From the NCBI GenBank assembly GCA_033344775.1, contig JAWPMT010000004.1, positions 1,922,001 through 1,986,000 on the forward strand: DNA of 64,000 bases, given 5' to 3'. The notes below the pieces were generated by a model. It saw only the letters and a program-made list of their open reading frames with translations, had not been told where the DNA came from and did no database searches. This document shows positions 9,277-18,080 of the stretch, piece after piece. This stretch comes from Cytophagales bacterium. GTDB lineage: Bacteria > Bacteroidota > Bacteroidia > Cytophagales > Cyclobacteriaceae. Numbering within the stretch: the first letter of the stretch is position 1; the number at the start of each line of letters is the position of its first letter. The position numbers and the translations under genes are program-made.

Positions 9277-9626
9277 TCGTTTACGGTTCTTTCGTGCTCA
9301 ACTTCTCCAGTATGCCTGGTAGCTGCCGGCTCAAATAGAAGTACCCACACCTCTTCGCCGTTTTCTGTTCTTGGGAAGTGCTCCACGCCACGTGGCACGA
9401 TGATGGTCTCTCCTTCTCTGACTATTTCCGTACGATCTCGGAACTCCATGATGAGGGTGCCTTTGAAGATCATAAATAATTCATCTTCATCTTCATGACT
9501 GTGCCATACAAATTCCCCTGAAAGCTTGGCTAATTTGACCTGTTGCCCATTTAGCTCGCCTATGATTTTGGGAGTCCAATGTTCCTGAAATGATCCGAAT
9601 TTATCCTTGATGTTAATGACGTCCAT
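9261..9626 (-). CDS. cupin-domain protein
   Basis: This 121-residue single-domain cupin has metal-binding motif 1, WHSHEDEDELFMIFKG (HxH and E ligands), and motif 2, PRGVEHFPRTENGE (final His). It has no signal peptide. Small cupins of this form are often sugar or mannose-6-phosphate-isomerase-like binding proteins or metal-dependent enzymes; the substrate cannot be told. It converges with the desaturase and overlaps it by 16 bases. Confidence 0.85.
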   Translation of the reverse strand: MDVINIKDKFGSFQEHWTPKIIGELNGQQVKLAKLSGEFVWHSHEDEDELFMIFKGTLIMEFRDRTEIVREGETIIVPRGVEHFPRTENGEEVWVLLFEPAATRHTGEVEHERTVNDQEWI

Positions 9627-9709
9627 TTTACTTATATGCTTAATTGACCTAAATTAAGACTAATTCACGCTGGCTTTGTTACAATCTTTGGCAATAAACC
9701 GATTTTGTC

Positions 9710-10609
9710 ATGATCAGGTATGTTTGTTTAATAATTTCCAGTCTTTTCTTGATGGACATTCAGGCACAAAAAGTAACCTCCAGACTTGAGATCTATGATT
9801 TGGAAACAGCCAAAAGAACGGTAGTCTATGAAGCGCCTACTCATTTTGAAGCGCCTAACTGGAGCCCTGATGGCTCTTATCTCTTATTCAATCAAGGTGG
9901 TGAGCTATTCAAGTTTGATCTTAAACATAATAAGGTGCAAAAACTGGATACCGATTTTGCAACCGCCTGCAACAACGACCATGGCATTTCGCCGGATGGT
10001 CAACAAATTGTCCTTTCAAACAATGATCAACCAGAAGGCTCCAGAATTTATTTGGTGGATGCCAATGGAGGCACTCCTACACTGGTTACTCCAACCGGCC
10101 CATCCTATTGGCATGGATGGTCACCTGATGGAAAAATGCTTGCCTACTGCGCCAATCGTAATGACAACTACGATATCTACACCATCAGTACAGCTGGAGG
10201 GACAGAAAAAAGACTTACCTCTTCAGCAGGTTTGGATGATGGACCGGAATACTCCCCAGATGGGCGATGGATATACTTTAATTCTGTAAGAACCGGACGA
10301 ATGCAGATCTGGCGCATGAAGACCGATGGTTCAAATCAGGAGCAATTGACGTTCGATTCCTACAATGATTGGTTTCCGCACATTTCACCAGATGGACAAC
10401 AAGTGGTCTTCATCAGTTACATTGACGAAGTAGATCCCGGCAGCCATCCGGCGTGGAAAAATGTCATGTTGAGAATGATCTCTCCGACAGGAGGACCAAT
10501 CACTAAACTATTTGAATTATTTGGAGGTCAGGGCACCATCAATGTTCCCTCCTGGTCCCCGGACAGCAAACGATTCGCTTTTGTGAGCTACGAGCTTACA
10601 TCTGACTAA
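9710..10609 (+). CDS. exported TolB-like PD40 beta-propeller protein
   Basis: The protein starts with a signal peptide (residues 1-19, ending IQAQ) and then carries repeated PD40/WD40-like blades marked [40 protein letters not shown] and WSPDSKRF. Six blades in about 280 residues make a single propeller, like the C-terminal half of TolB without its N-terminal domain. Such proteins act as periplasmic or extracellular binding modules. The first line, [18 protein letters not shown], suggests a conserved subfamily. Its stop overlaps the convergent oxidoreductase gene by 4 bases. The partner is unknown. Confidence 0.85.
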   Translation: MIRYVCLIISSLFLMDIQAQKVTSRLEIYDLETAKRTVVYEAPTHFEAPNWSPDGSYLLFNQGGELFKFDLKHNKVQKLDTDFATACNNDHGISPDGQQIVLSNNDQPEGSRIYLVDANGGTPTLVTPTGPSYWHGWSPDGKMLAYCANRNDNYDIYTISTAGGTEKRLTSSAGLDDGPEYSPDGRWIYFNSVRTGRMQIWRMKTDGSNQEQLTFDSYNDWFPHISPDGQQVVFISYIDEVDPGSHPAWKNVMLRMISPTGGPITKLFELFGGQGTINVPSWSPDSKRFAFVSYELTSD

Positions 10610-11991
10610 ATCAGTTCCATCTTTTCAGGATCCCAATTGACTATTCGTTGCTCGAATAAACTGACATTGGTTGCCAGAGAAGGGCCTGCAGCTCTTAATC
10701 CAAAACTAGCATCTTCAACGACTTTCTTCCCGTTTCGAATGGATTCAAAGAAATTAGTCCAGTGATCCAGGTGATCGCTATATCCTTCCGGCGTACGGTA
10801 GATTTGCTCTCCGGGTTCTTGAATGGCATAACTTTTCGGGTATTTGGCTTTGTACCACTTTTCATAATCCGCCTGTTGCGCTTCAGTGAACGTACCAAAG
10901 GTATCCCAGCCCCCATAGCCAGGCGCATCGGGTATTTTATTCTTTTTGATTCGAATATCATTCCAGCCGATGGTCATCGTCCCTTCTGTACCTACCAATT
11001 TTAGTAAGGACCCCCCTCCACTGGAATCAACAAAATTTACACGTATCTGTAAGTTGAAAGCTGGATGTGTTTCCGCCTCATTATAGTCAATAACAGCCAA
11101 CATGACATCAGGCACATCTCGCCCATCTTCCCAATAGCGCAAACCTCCGCTGGCGTATATCTTATTGGGACCCTTAGAACCTAGCGTCACATGCAGGCCT
11201 GAAAAAAGGTGAACAAACAAATCACCTGCTACTCCGGTACCATAATCCTGATAGTTTCTCCACCGAAAAAACCTCTTGGCATCATATCCTCTTTTGGGAG
11301 CATCTCCAAGAAACCCTTTCCAATCAACCGACTTTTCTGAAGCGTCCGTGGGTATAGAATATTGCCAGGCCCCATTTCTTGAAAAACGATCGTTAAAAGT
11401 TTCAGCCAATACTAAATCCCCAATCGCTCCTGAACGATACAACTCACCTGCTTTCTCATAAATAATTGAGCTTACTCGCTGGCTTCCTACTTGAAATACC
11501 TGGCCCGTTTCTTGTTCCGTTTTGATTACCGCAGCCCCTTCTTCGATCTTATGGACCATAGGTTTCTCACAGTAAACTGCTTTTCCCTTCTTCATGGCGG
11601 CAATAGAGATCTTATCGTGCCAATGATCCGAAGTTGACACCACAACTGCGTCTATGTCATCACGATCCAGTAATTCTTTGTACTTGCGGGTGGTGAACAA
11701 ATCTGAACCGAAATTCTCTCTGCTGCTTTCCAGGTGGCCATCATAGAGATCACATACGGCAACCAACTTTGCGCCAGGCACCATTAAAGCAGTCCGGATA
11801 TTGTTGTACCCCATGATCCCCATACCAATTGCGCCAAGTCTTATGGGACTGTTTTGGAGTATGGAAGTTTCATTGGGCGATATCAAGTATTCTTTTTCCG
11901 GGCGTGCTTCGAGTAAACCAGGCACACCTGCTGCAAGCGCACTTGTACCTACAAGCTTTTTGATGAATTTTCTACGTGATCTTTGGGGCAT
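10606..11991 (-). CDS. Tat-exported Gfo/Idh/MocA-family oxidoreductase
   Basis: The N-terminus carries a twin-arginine signal (SRRKFIKK followed by a hydrophobic stretch to about residue 29), so the cofactor-loaded enzyme is predicted to be exported folded. A Rossmann fold follows ([15 protein letters not shown]), with DHWHD and the EKP motif (VYCEKPMVH) that supplies the active-site Lys of the family. The C-terminal half is the substrate-binding alpha/beta domain, closing the usual 460-residue length of secreted members. These enzymes use NAD(P) on sugars or cyclitols; the substrate is not predictable. It stands alone between convergent and same-strand neighbours without sugar catabolic genes nearby. 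Confidence 0.9.
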   Translation of the reverse strand: MPQRSRRKFIKKLVGTSALAAGVPGLLEARPEKEYLISPNETSILQNSPIRLGAIGMGIMGYNNIRTALMVPGAKLVAVCDLYDGHLESSRENFGSDLFTTRKYKELLDRDDIDAVVVSTSDHWHDKISIAAMKKGKAVYCEKPMVHKIEEGAAVIKTEQETGQVFQVGSQRVSSIIYEKAGELYRSGAIGDLVLAETFNDRFSRNGAWQYSIPTDASEKSVDWKGFLGDAPKRGYDAKRFFRWRNYQDYGTGVAGDLFVHLFSGLHVTLGSKGPNKIYASGGLRYWEDGRDVPDVMLAVIDYNEAETHPAFNLQIRVNFVDSSGGGSLLKLVGTEGTMTIGWNDIRIKKNKIPDAPGYGGWDTFGTFTEAQQADYEKWYKAKYPKSYAIQEPGEQIYRTPEGYSDHLDHWTNFFESIRNGKKVVEDASFGLRAAGPSLATNVSLFEQRIVNWDPEKMELI

Positions 11992-12087
11992 TACATCATG
12001 TTTAGAATACCGAATTTAAGCCCAATATCAGATATTCTACCGTGATTGCTGTTCCAAAGCACCTAGGTACTTCTTCAAATCATTACA

Positions 12088-14736
12088 TTATTCATCCCTC
12101 AGAGAATGTATCGGATTACTATTTGCGGCCGACATGGATTTAAAACTGACGGTGATCAATGTGATCAGTATGATGGAGATAGCTCCTGCTAAATAAACGA
12201 AAGGACCAATGGTAGTCCGATAGGCAAAGTCACCTAACCATTCCGTCATTAGAAAATAACCAAGGGGTAAGGAGATACAGATGGAAAGGGCGATAAGTAC
12301 TACATAATCTCGCGTAAGCAAGAGCATAAGCTTTTGAGCGGAAGCTCCTAACACTTTGCGAATTCCAATCTCCTTGCGCGATTGCTCTACCGTAAAAGAT
12401 ACCAGTCCGAAAAGCCCCATGCAGGCCACTACGATGACCATTATGGCAAAAGCCGTAAAAACAGTAATGAACTGCTGGTCACTTTTGTATTGGCGGCTAA
12501 AAAATTCATCAAGAAAAAAGTACTGGAAAGGATTGTCAGGATATACTTCGTTCCATAATTCCTCGACATTTGAAATGGTTTCAGGAATATTTGCCGATGC
12601 TATTTTCATGGAAAAGTAGTTGGCCGCATTCGGCCGATAGGAAAACATGATAGGATCCAGTGATTCTTTCAATGAAGAGTGATGATAATCCGACACAACA
12701 CCTATTACTTTCAATGGGTACCCGCTATTGAAATTCAGCACTTGCCCAACAGCCGTTGCTTCGGTAAAGCCAAACATGGTTGCAGCCGTCTTATTAAGCA
12801 CTACCGCATTAGAGTCGGAAGCCATGTCCTTGATGAAATTCCTACCAGACAATACGTCAATGGAGAAATTGGGGAAATAGTTTTCATCTACCCGAACGCG
12901 ATAGCAATCTCTGTGAACGTCCGGATCCTGACGGGTATAAAAACTACCAATGCTGAAATTTTCTTCACCGGGAACAATGTTCGAAATGGTGAAGTTCTGA
13001 ACGGATGAAATCTCGGCAATCCTGTCTTTGAAAATGGACCGACGACTATTCAGGTCTCCGTCTCCTCGAGAGGAAGTAGGGCCGTTCAATACCAGGGTCT
13101 GAGCAACGTTGAGCCCCAGATCTTGTGATTGCATGAACTGCACTTGCTTAAAGACAACAATTGTCCCAAAAATCAGCACAACAGAAACCACAAACTGAAA
13201 GGTCACCAACAGCTGTCGAAAGCCAAACCTGGATCTTCTGAGATAAAAACTTCCTTTTAGAATATTAAGTGGCTTGAACGATGACAGCACCAATGCAGGA
13301 TAAAAGCCTGACAATATCGTACCAAGCAACAAGGCGCCAATCCCACCCATTACAATCTCCGGTGACAAGAGTAGGGTACGATCCAAGGTAATATCCAGCA
13401 GGCTATTGATGCCTGGAACCAGGAGAAGTACCAGCAAAAGGCTAAGGAAAAGCGCTAACAAATTGTATAAAAATGCTTCAACCAGGAATTGTTGTACGAG
13501 ATGTCCCCGCATCGCTCCGATTACTTTTCGTATCCCTACCTCCTTTGCTCTTCTAACCGCCCTTGCGGTAGATAAATTGATGAAATTCACCCATGCAACA
13601 ATGAGCATCAATACAGCAATTGCACTTAAAAAGTACACCTGACTAGCTCCGCCATTTTGACCCATTTCCCAACTTAATCCTTTTGAAAATAAGTGGATAT
13701 TTGCGACATTCTGGATCCAGAGCTGTTCCCGACTCGTTTCCCTTGCGTAATTCTCTGCTTTCTTTATATCCAGAAATCCACCGACTTTTTCATTGAGGGC
13801 TATTGGATCCGTATCTTCTGTGACACGAATGAAGGTGTAAAAGTCATACCACCCAAAATTCTGAGGCCAGGTCTCATAACCATTCCAGGAATTTAAGGAG
13901 GATATGACATCAAATTGCATGTGTGAGGTTTCAGGAAAATCCTCCATTACTCCCGTCACTACATTCTCTTCAGTGCCCCGATAAATGATGGTCTTACCAA
14001 TGGGGTTCTCATCGCCAAAATAGCGTCTGGCCGTAGAAGCAGAAATCACGGTTTGATTAGGAGATTTGAGCACTTCCTCTGGATTCCCATCAATGAGCCG
14101 GAAGCCAAACATCTTAAAGAAATTGGGGTCAGCAAAGACCGCACGATCTTCATTGTACCTGACCAGGGTGCCATCAGGCTGCCGTACACTATAGACACCA
14201 CTCCCAAAGGGCAGAATCCTGACAAACTCCAGGACCTCCGGATACTCGTCTGTCATCACAGGACCTACCCCTGGATAAATAGGTGCACTTTTCGTCGTGA
14301 GTTCATTGTTATTATAGATATCCATCACGACCCGATACGTATTTTTCGAATCCGCATGGAAATCGTCGTAGGAGAATTCCTCCGAAATATGAAGTGCAAT
14401 TAGAAGGCAACAGGTACTGCCCAACACAAGTCCCAGTAAATTGATCGTGCTGTATCCCCCATTCTTTTTGAAATTACGCAACGCGGCTTTTAAATAATTC
14501 CGATGCATAGCTATTTGATTATTTTGAGTTTCAATGGACCGTATATAACCTGGGCGAAAGAATCGAAGCACATCAAGAAAGAACCAGCCATTGGCCAAAA
14601 ATGGACCAAACTCCTTGCTCCGATAATAGAAGGCCTCATGCAGGTCTCCCTGAATTTCTTCGATCAACCGATCCGAACAAAACCATTCAAGCAGTCGATT
14701 TACAAAACGATTTGGCTCATGTATCTGACTAGACAT
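12088..14736 (-). CDS. FtsX/MacB-like ABC transporter permease with N-terminal prefix domain
   Basis: The first 75 residues (LLEWFCSDRLIEEIQGDL ...) form the permease-prefix domain found in Bacteroidota permeases that sit beside PadR regulators. Then come two MacB-PCD/FtsX units: a membrane helix near residue 100, a large extracytoplasmic domain, FtsX helices near residues 375-500, a second helix/ectodomain unit (from LLVTFQFVVSVVLIF), and three terminal helices, ending in the family tail ANSNPIHSLRDE. The length of 882 residues fits. No ATPase gene is adjacent, so the partner must be encoded elsewhere. It starts 6 bases after padR and is presumably co-transcribed. Substrate unknown; the family includes peptide and lipoprotein exporters. 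Confidence 0.9.
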   Translation of the reverse strand: MSSQIHEPNRFVNRLLEWFCSDRLIEEIQGDLHEAFYYRSKEFGPFLANGWFFLDVLRFFRPGYIRSIETQNNQIAMHRNYLKAALRNFKKNGGYSTINLLGLVLGSTCCLLIALHISEEFSYDDFHADSKNTYRVVMDIYNNNELTTKSAPIYPGVGPVMTDEYPEVLEFVRILPFGSGVYSVRQPDGTLVRYNEDRAVFADPNFFKMFGFRLIDGNPEEVLKSPNQTVISASTARRYFGDENPIGKTIIYRGTEENVVTGVMEDFPETSHMQFDVISSLNSWNGYETWPQNFGWYDFYTFIRVTEDTDPIALNEKVGGFLDIKKAENYARETSREQLWIQNVANIHLFSKGLSWEMGQNGGASQVYFLSAIAVLMLIVAWVNFINLSTARAVRRAKEVGIRKVIGAMRGHLVQQFLVEAFLYNLLALFLSLLLVLLLVPGINSLLDITLDRTLLLSPEIVMGGIGALLLGTILSGFYPALVLSSFKPLNILKGSFYLRRSRFGFRQLLVTFQFVVSVVLIFGTIVVFKQVQFMQSQDLGLNVAQTLVLNGPTSSRGDGDLNSRRSIFKDRIAEISSVQNFTISNIVPGEENFSIGSFYTRQDPDVHRDCYRVRVDENYFPNFSIDVLSGRNFIKDMASDSNAVVLNKTAATMFGFTEATAVGQVLNFNSGYPLKVIGVVSDYHHSSLKESLDPIMFSYRPNAANYFSMKIASANIPETISNVEELWNEVYPDNPFQYFFLDEFFSRQYKSDQQFITVFTAFAIMVIVVACMGLFGLVSFTVEQSRKEIGIRKVLGASAQKLMLLLTRDYVVLIALSICISLPLGYFLMTEWLGDFAYRTTIGPFVYLAGAISIILITLITVSFKSMSAANSNPIHSLRDE

Positions 14737-14742
14737 ACGTGA

Positions 14743-15057
14743 TCATGATTGGCCCAACATACCCCAGAGTTTCATCCTTCGTGATTGTAGATCTTCCAAC
14801 GTTTCAGTTCCCGAGTTGGTCACCTTAAAAATCCGTTTGCGACGGCCGCCACGTTCCGTTGTTGCGCCTCCCATTTCTGAATGGATGAGACCCTTTTCTT
14901 CTAATCGCTTCAGGACCGTATGTATGGCGCTGATCGAAATTCTATTCCCAAAGTGCTTGTGGTATTCCTCCGACAGCACATAACCGTAGGCCTGCCCCTG
15001 CATTACCGCCACTAACAACAACACTGATTCTTCCAGTGAGCCCAGATTCTTTGACAT
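14743..15057 (-). CDS. PadR-family transcriptional regulator
   Basis: This is a 104-residue winged-helix repressor of the short PadR-s2 type. The HTH region (AYGYVLSEEYHKHFGNRISISAIHTVLKRLEEKGLI) is followed by the beta-wing GGRRKRIFKVT. A short C-terminal helix would serve dimerisation. It lies 6 bases upstream of the permease gene, and PadR proteins usually repress their own operon and sense small ligands. Two copies of a TACAA-N3-TTGTA-like repeat upstream are its likely operators. Confidence 0.93.
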   Translation of the reverse strand: MSKNLGSLEESVLLLVAVMQGQAYGYVLSEEYHKHFGNRISISAIHTVLKRLEEKGLIHSEMGGATTERGGRRKRIFKVTNSGTETLEDLQSRRMKLWGMLGQS

Positions 15058-15060
15058 TAT

Positions 15061-15111
15061 TACAACTTTTGTAGAACAAACATAATTTATTTATTCAACA
15101 TTTGTAGAACA
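15061..15111 (-). promoter_or_regulatory. two operator-like repeats upstream of padR
   Basis: CAACTTTTGTAGAACA at 15063-15078 recurs as CAACATTTGTAGAACA at 15096-15111, one mismatch in 16 and 33 bases apart, about three helical turns. Each contains a TACAA-N3-TTGTA palindrome (15061-15073 exact; 15094-15106 with one mismatch). They flank the -7 box at 15077-15084. Autorepression by PadR is inferred. Confidence 0.55.
15077..15084 (-). promoter_or_regulatory. -7 box of the padR-permease operon
   Basis: On the minus strand this is TATGTTTG, an exact TAnnTTTG match, about 20 bases before the padR ATG at 15057. It sits between the two operator-like repeats, so a bound repressor would cover it. 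Confidence 0.5.
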
Positions 15112-15118
15112 TTGCAGC

Positions 15119-15151
15119 AAAAAAAAGCCACGACCCATTAGGATCGTGGCT
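15119..15151 (-). terminator. rho-independent terminator of the adhesin/PorP/OmpA operon
   Basis: Reading the minus strand, an 8-bp stem (15144-15151 with 15126-15133) is followed by eight T (15126 down to 15119). It lies just downstream of the OmpA-like gene ending at 15175. A second short palindrome (ATCAGCA / TGCTGAT, 15155-15171) stands between it and the stop codon. Confidence 0.75.
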
Positions 15152-15174
15152 CTCATCAGCATTATGCTGATTAG

Positions 15175-17154
15175 TTACTTTTCAATGCTGAAGTCCACAC
15201 GTCTGTTAAGTGCATGGTCTTCATCAGAGCATTCTGTCCCTTCTTTACAATCATTGTATATTTCACTTTCTCCGACTGCAATGTGAGAGATTCTCGATTT
15301 GTCAACTCCTTTCAGCTGAAGGATTTCAACGATTTTATCTGCTCTTTTTTGAGCCAGTGAAGTATTGTAGTGCTCCGGTCCACGGCTATCCGTAAAGGCC
15401 TTTACTTCTAATTGTACCTGATCATATTTCTTCAGTAGTCTTACCAATTCATCGATCACAATCACAGATTCGTTTGGATCCGCACTGTCGAAATCAAAGA
15501 AGACGTTTTTGATTTCAAAAACCTCGTCCCCTTCTTCTCTATAGTCGATCTCTGCAACCCCTTCGTCAGTCACTTTGAAGTACTGCTTGCCCGTGATATG
15601 ATCCAACACTACCAGGCCATGGGCAGGCGCGACTTTCTCAGCTTCAATAGGTACTTCAATAGAAAACTCCCGGGTATCCGTAGGTGCAGTTAGGTCCACT
15701 TCATTTGCAGCATACCCTTCCTTATCTCCAACGATTTTATAATCCTTGCCCTGGATACCATCAAACACCACTTCATCGCCTTCTACGCTGTAAGGAACTT
15801 CTCTTCCAGTGTCTTTATCAATTACTCTGATATTCCCGATGATTGGCTGCTTGGTCTGAAAGTCGATTAACTTAGACCTTACCGTCACTCGTTGTACCAG
15901 GAAAGAATAGATATCATCTTTGCCTTCACCACCTTCTCTGTTACTGGACAAGTACCCACTATCCCCTGCTTTGTTGATAATCAAACCAAAATCATCTTTA
16001 GGAGAATTGATAGGATAACCCAGGTTAACGATTCTTTTCTCACCGGTTATAGCCACCCGATAAACATCGAGGCCCCCAACTCCACCATATCCATTACTGG
16101 AAAAGTAAAGTACATTTTGGCGTGTATCTACAAATGGAAACATTTCATCTCCTGATGTATTGACCTCAGGTCCTAGATTAACTGGTGCAGACCAGTTGCC
16201 ATTTTCGTACTTGGAAGAATATAAATCAACGCCACCTTGCCCGCCAGGCATGTCACTGGCAAAATACAATACCTGTGCTTCTTCATCAAAGGTTGGATGG
16301 GCCAACGAACTGGCCGGATCATTATGGGGGAATTCGCTTTTCTCTTCCCATTCACCATCTACCTGTTCAAAGAATAAAATTCGAAGGTTGGTGTTTTTGC
16401 CCCGGTCCTTATTCTTGGATGATTCAGGATGATTAGCGGTAACCAGTAGCAGGCCGAGCTGCTCGGAATACGTAACCGGACCCTGATGCAAAATATTGTT
16501 CACTGATTCGAAAGGTGCAATACCTTCATCTCCTTGCATGTAGAGATCAAGAAAGCTCGTTTCTTCTCGCAAATCCAGCGCACGGAAGAGTCCACCTTTT
16601 GCTCCTCTGCCAGACACAAATAAAATTCCACCATCAAAATAGGCCGGAGAAAAATCACTCTCATTTGAATTGAAATCTACCGTCCGGACCAGATAGGACA
16701 ATGAATCTGCATAGAAATTCCTCACATTATCAAATCCATCCTTTCTTTCTGCTGATAGCTCTGAATCTCCGTCATATTTAGACATCCAGTCACTGGCTTC
16801 ATCGTATTTCTCATTGGCAGCCAATACTTCTGCGTACCCCAAAATATCCTCTTGTGAAGGATCGGAGGTCGTCGCTAATGCATAATACTTCTCGGCTTCT
16901 TCGTATTGATTCAATTCCTTGGTCACGTAGGCCAACTTACTGAAGTACTGCAAAGAATCTTCTGGGTTCTTTTGAGCCCCTTTCGCGTAAGCTTTCAATG
17001 CTTTTACATACGCACCTTTCTCGAGCAAATAATCCCCTTTTTTCAGATAGTTTATGGTCCCATCCATATAGGGCAAGTCCTGAGCCATCATTCCAAATGA
17101 CATCATAATCAGGGATAAGTAAGTTAGTAATTGCTTATGCATGATAGTCGTCAT
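15175..17154 (-). CDS. OmpA/PorE-like outer membrane protein with TPR and PD40 repeats
   Basis: The domain order is signal peptide (to about residue 24, MMAQ), TPR-like helices (residues 35-110), a PD40 propeller (about 165-420, with blades such as PTFDEEAQVLYFASDMPGG), a carboxypeptidase-regulatory-like beta domain (about 430-500), and an OmpA peptidoglycan-binding domain (about 555-659) with the conserved D in FTDSRG and R in LNRRVDF. This is the layout of PorE and related T9SS-associated proteins that tie outer membrane complexes to peptidoglycan. ATG at 17154 overlaps the porP-family stop as TAATG, pointing to translational coupling; an ATG at 17142 is an alternative. Confidence 0.9.
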   Translation of the reverse strand: MTTIMHKQLLTYLSLIMMSFGMMAQDLPYMDGTINYLKKGDYLLEKGAYVKALKAYAKGAQKNPEDSLQYFSKLAYVTKELNQYEEAEKYYALATTSDPSQEDILGYAEVLAANEKYDEASDWMSKYDGDSELSAERKDGFDNVRNFYADSLSYLVRTVDFNSNESDFSPAYFDGGILFVSGRGAKGGLFRALDLREETSFLDLYMQGDEGIAPFESVNNILHQGPVTYSEQLGLLLVTANHPESSKNKDRGKNTNLRILFFEQVDGEWEEKSEFPHNDPASSLAHPTFDEEAQVLYFASDMPGGQGGVDLYSSKYENGNWSAPVNLGPEVNTSGDEMFPFVDTRQNVLYFSSNGYGGVGGLDVYRVAITGEKRIVNLGYPINSPKDDFGLIINKAGDSGYLSSNREGGEGKDDIYSFLVQRVTVRSKLIDFQTKQPIIGNIRVIDKDTGREVPYSVEGDEVVFDGIQGKDYKIVGDKEGYAANEVDLTAPTDTREFSIEVPIEAEKVAPAHGLVVLDHITGKQYFKVTDEGVAEIDYREEGDEVFEIKNVFFDFDSADPNESVIVIDELVRLLKKYDQVQLEVKAFTDSRGPEHYNTSLAQKRADKIVEILQLKGVDKSRISHIAVGESEIYNDCKEGTECSDEDHALNRRVDFSIEK

Positions 17155-18062
17155 TAAAAATATCTGGGAGTTACTACTTTGTCTTTGGATAGCTTGAACC
17201 GATAATTCAGCATGATCTCATGTGAAGTGGTGGTTACATCACTCAGTGTTTCATCAATGATGTAATCCAGCGCATAACCCAGTCGGAAATTTTGAGATAC
17301 TTCAAACTCAATCAGAAAGTTCACAGATTCAGGAGGCCTGAAAGAAACGCCTAACCACAAGACATTATTGAACAACACGTTGACATTATAATCTAATGAG
17401 ATTGGTGCACCATCTACTACTCTTGCCAGAATATTTGGCTTCAACTTTACATTATCACTCAAATTGATCATCACTCCTGAAGTCAGGAAGTAGTGTCTTC
17501 TTTGTGTGAAAACATCTGTCGCTCCGTTGGTAATGGTGTTATTAATCAAATTAGGTGCCGATAATCCCACATAGAAAATCGGATTATAATAAAATAACCC
17601 TGCTCCCACATTGGGCTTCATGGCACTGAAGTTTTCCTGAAAGGTAGGATCAGAATTGATCGTATAAACCGAACTAAAATCCGCATTGTAGGATTGTAGC
17701 CCTGCCTGAAGTCCCATACTCAGGATACCTCCGCCAACTGGCAAGCGGTAAGAATAACCGGCCATTACGCTGGTAAGGTCCGTTACGGCGATCGCATCTC
17801 GTGTGATCTGTAAGCCAAGGCCAATATTCTTCCTTGGCACAGGAGAATGAATGGCAATGGTCTGGGTATTTGGAGCGCCTTCCAGACCTACCCATTGCCA
17901 ACGCCCTAATGCGGTTACACTAAGTGCGTCATGACTTCCTATATAGCCAGGATTGATGGCCATGCCATTAAACATGTACTGCGTGAACGTCGCTTGTTGC
18001 TGCGCCACCAATCCAGCGATGGCGAACAAACTAAAAACTGTGATTGCTAATATTCTTTTCAT
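17154..18062 (-). CDS. PorP/SprF-family type IX secretion outer membrane protein
   Basis: This protein of about 302 residues has a signal peptide (MKRILAITVFSLFAIAGLVAQ) and the PorP/SprF signature at the mature start (QQATFTQYMFNGMAINPGYIGS). The rest is alternating beta-strand typical of an outer membrane barrel, ending in an aromatic residue (TPRYF). In Flavobacterium, SprF-type proteins are needed to deliver type B-CTD substrates such as SprB; position directly downstream of a type B-CTD adhesin supports the same job here. ATG at 18062 is preferred to a GTG two codons upstream. It is 18 bases from the adhesin stop and overlaps the next gene by one base. Confidence 0.93.
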   Translation of the reverse strand: MKRILAITVFSLFAIAGLVAQQQATFTQYMFNGMAINPGYIGSHDALSVTALGRWQWVGLEGAPNTQTIAIHSPVPRKNIGLGLQITRDAIAVTDLTSVMAGYSYRLPVGGGILSMGLQAGLQSYNADFSSVYTINSDPTFQENFSAMKPNVGAGLFYYNPIFYVGLSAPNLINNTITNGATDVFTQRRHYFLTSGVMINLSDNVKLKPNILARVVDGAPISLDYNVNVLFNNVLWLGVSFRPPESVNFLIEFEVSQNFRLGYALDYIIDETLSDVTTTSHEIMLNYRFKLSKDKVVTPRYF

Positions 18063-18080
18063 CTTCACTAGGATTGGCGA

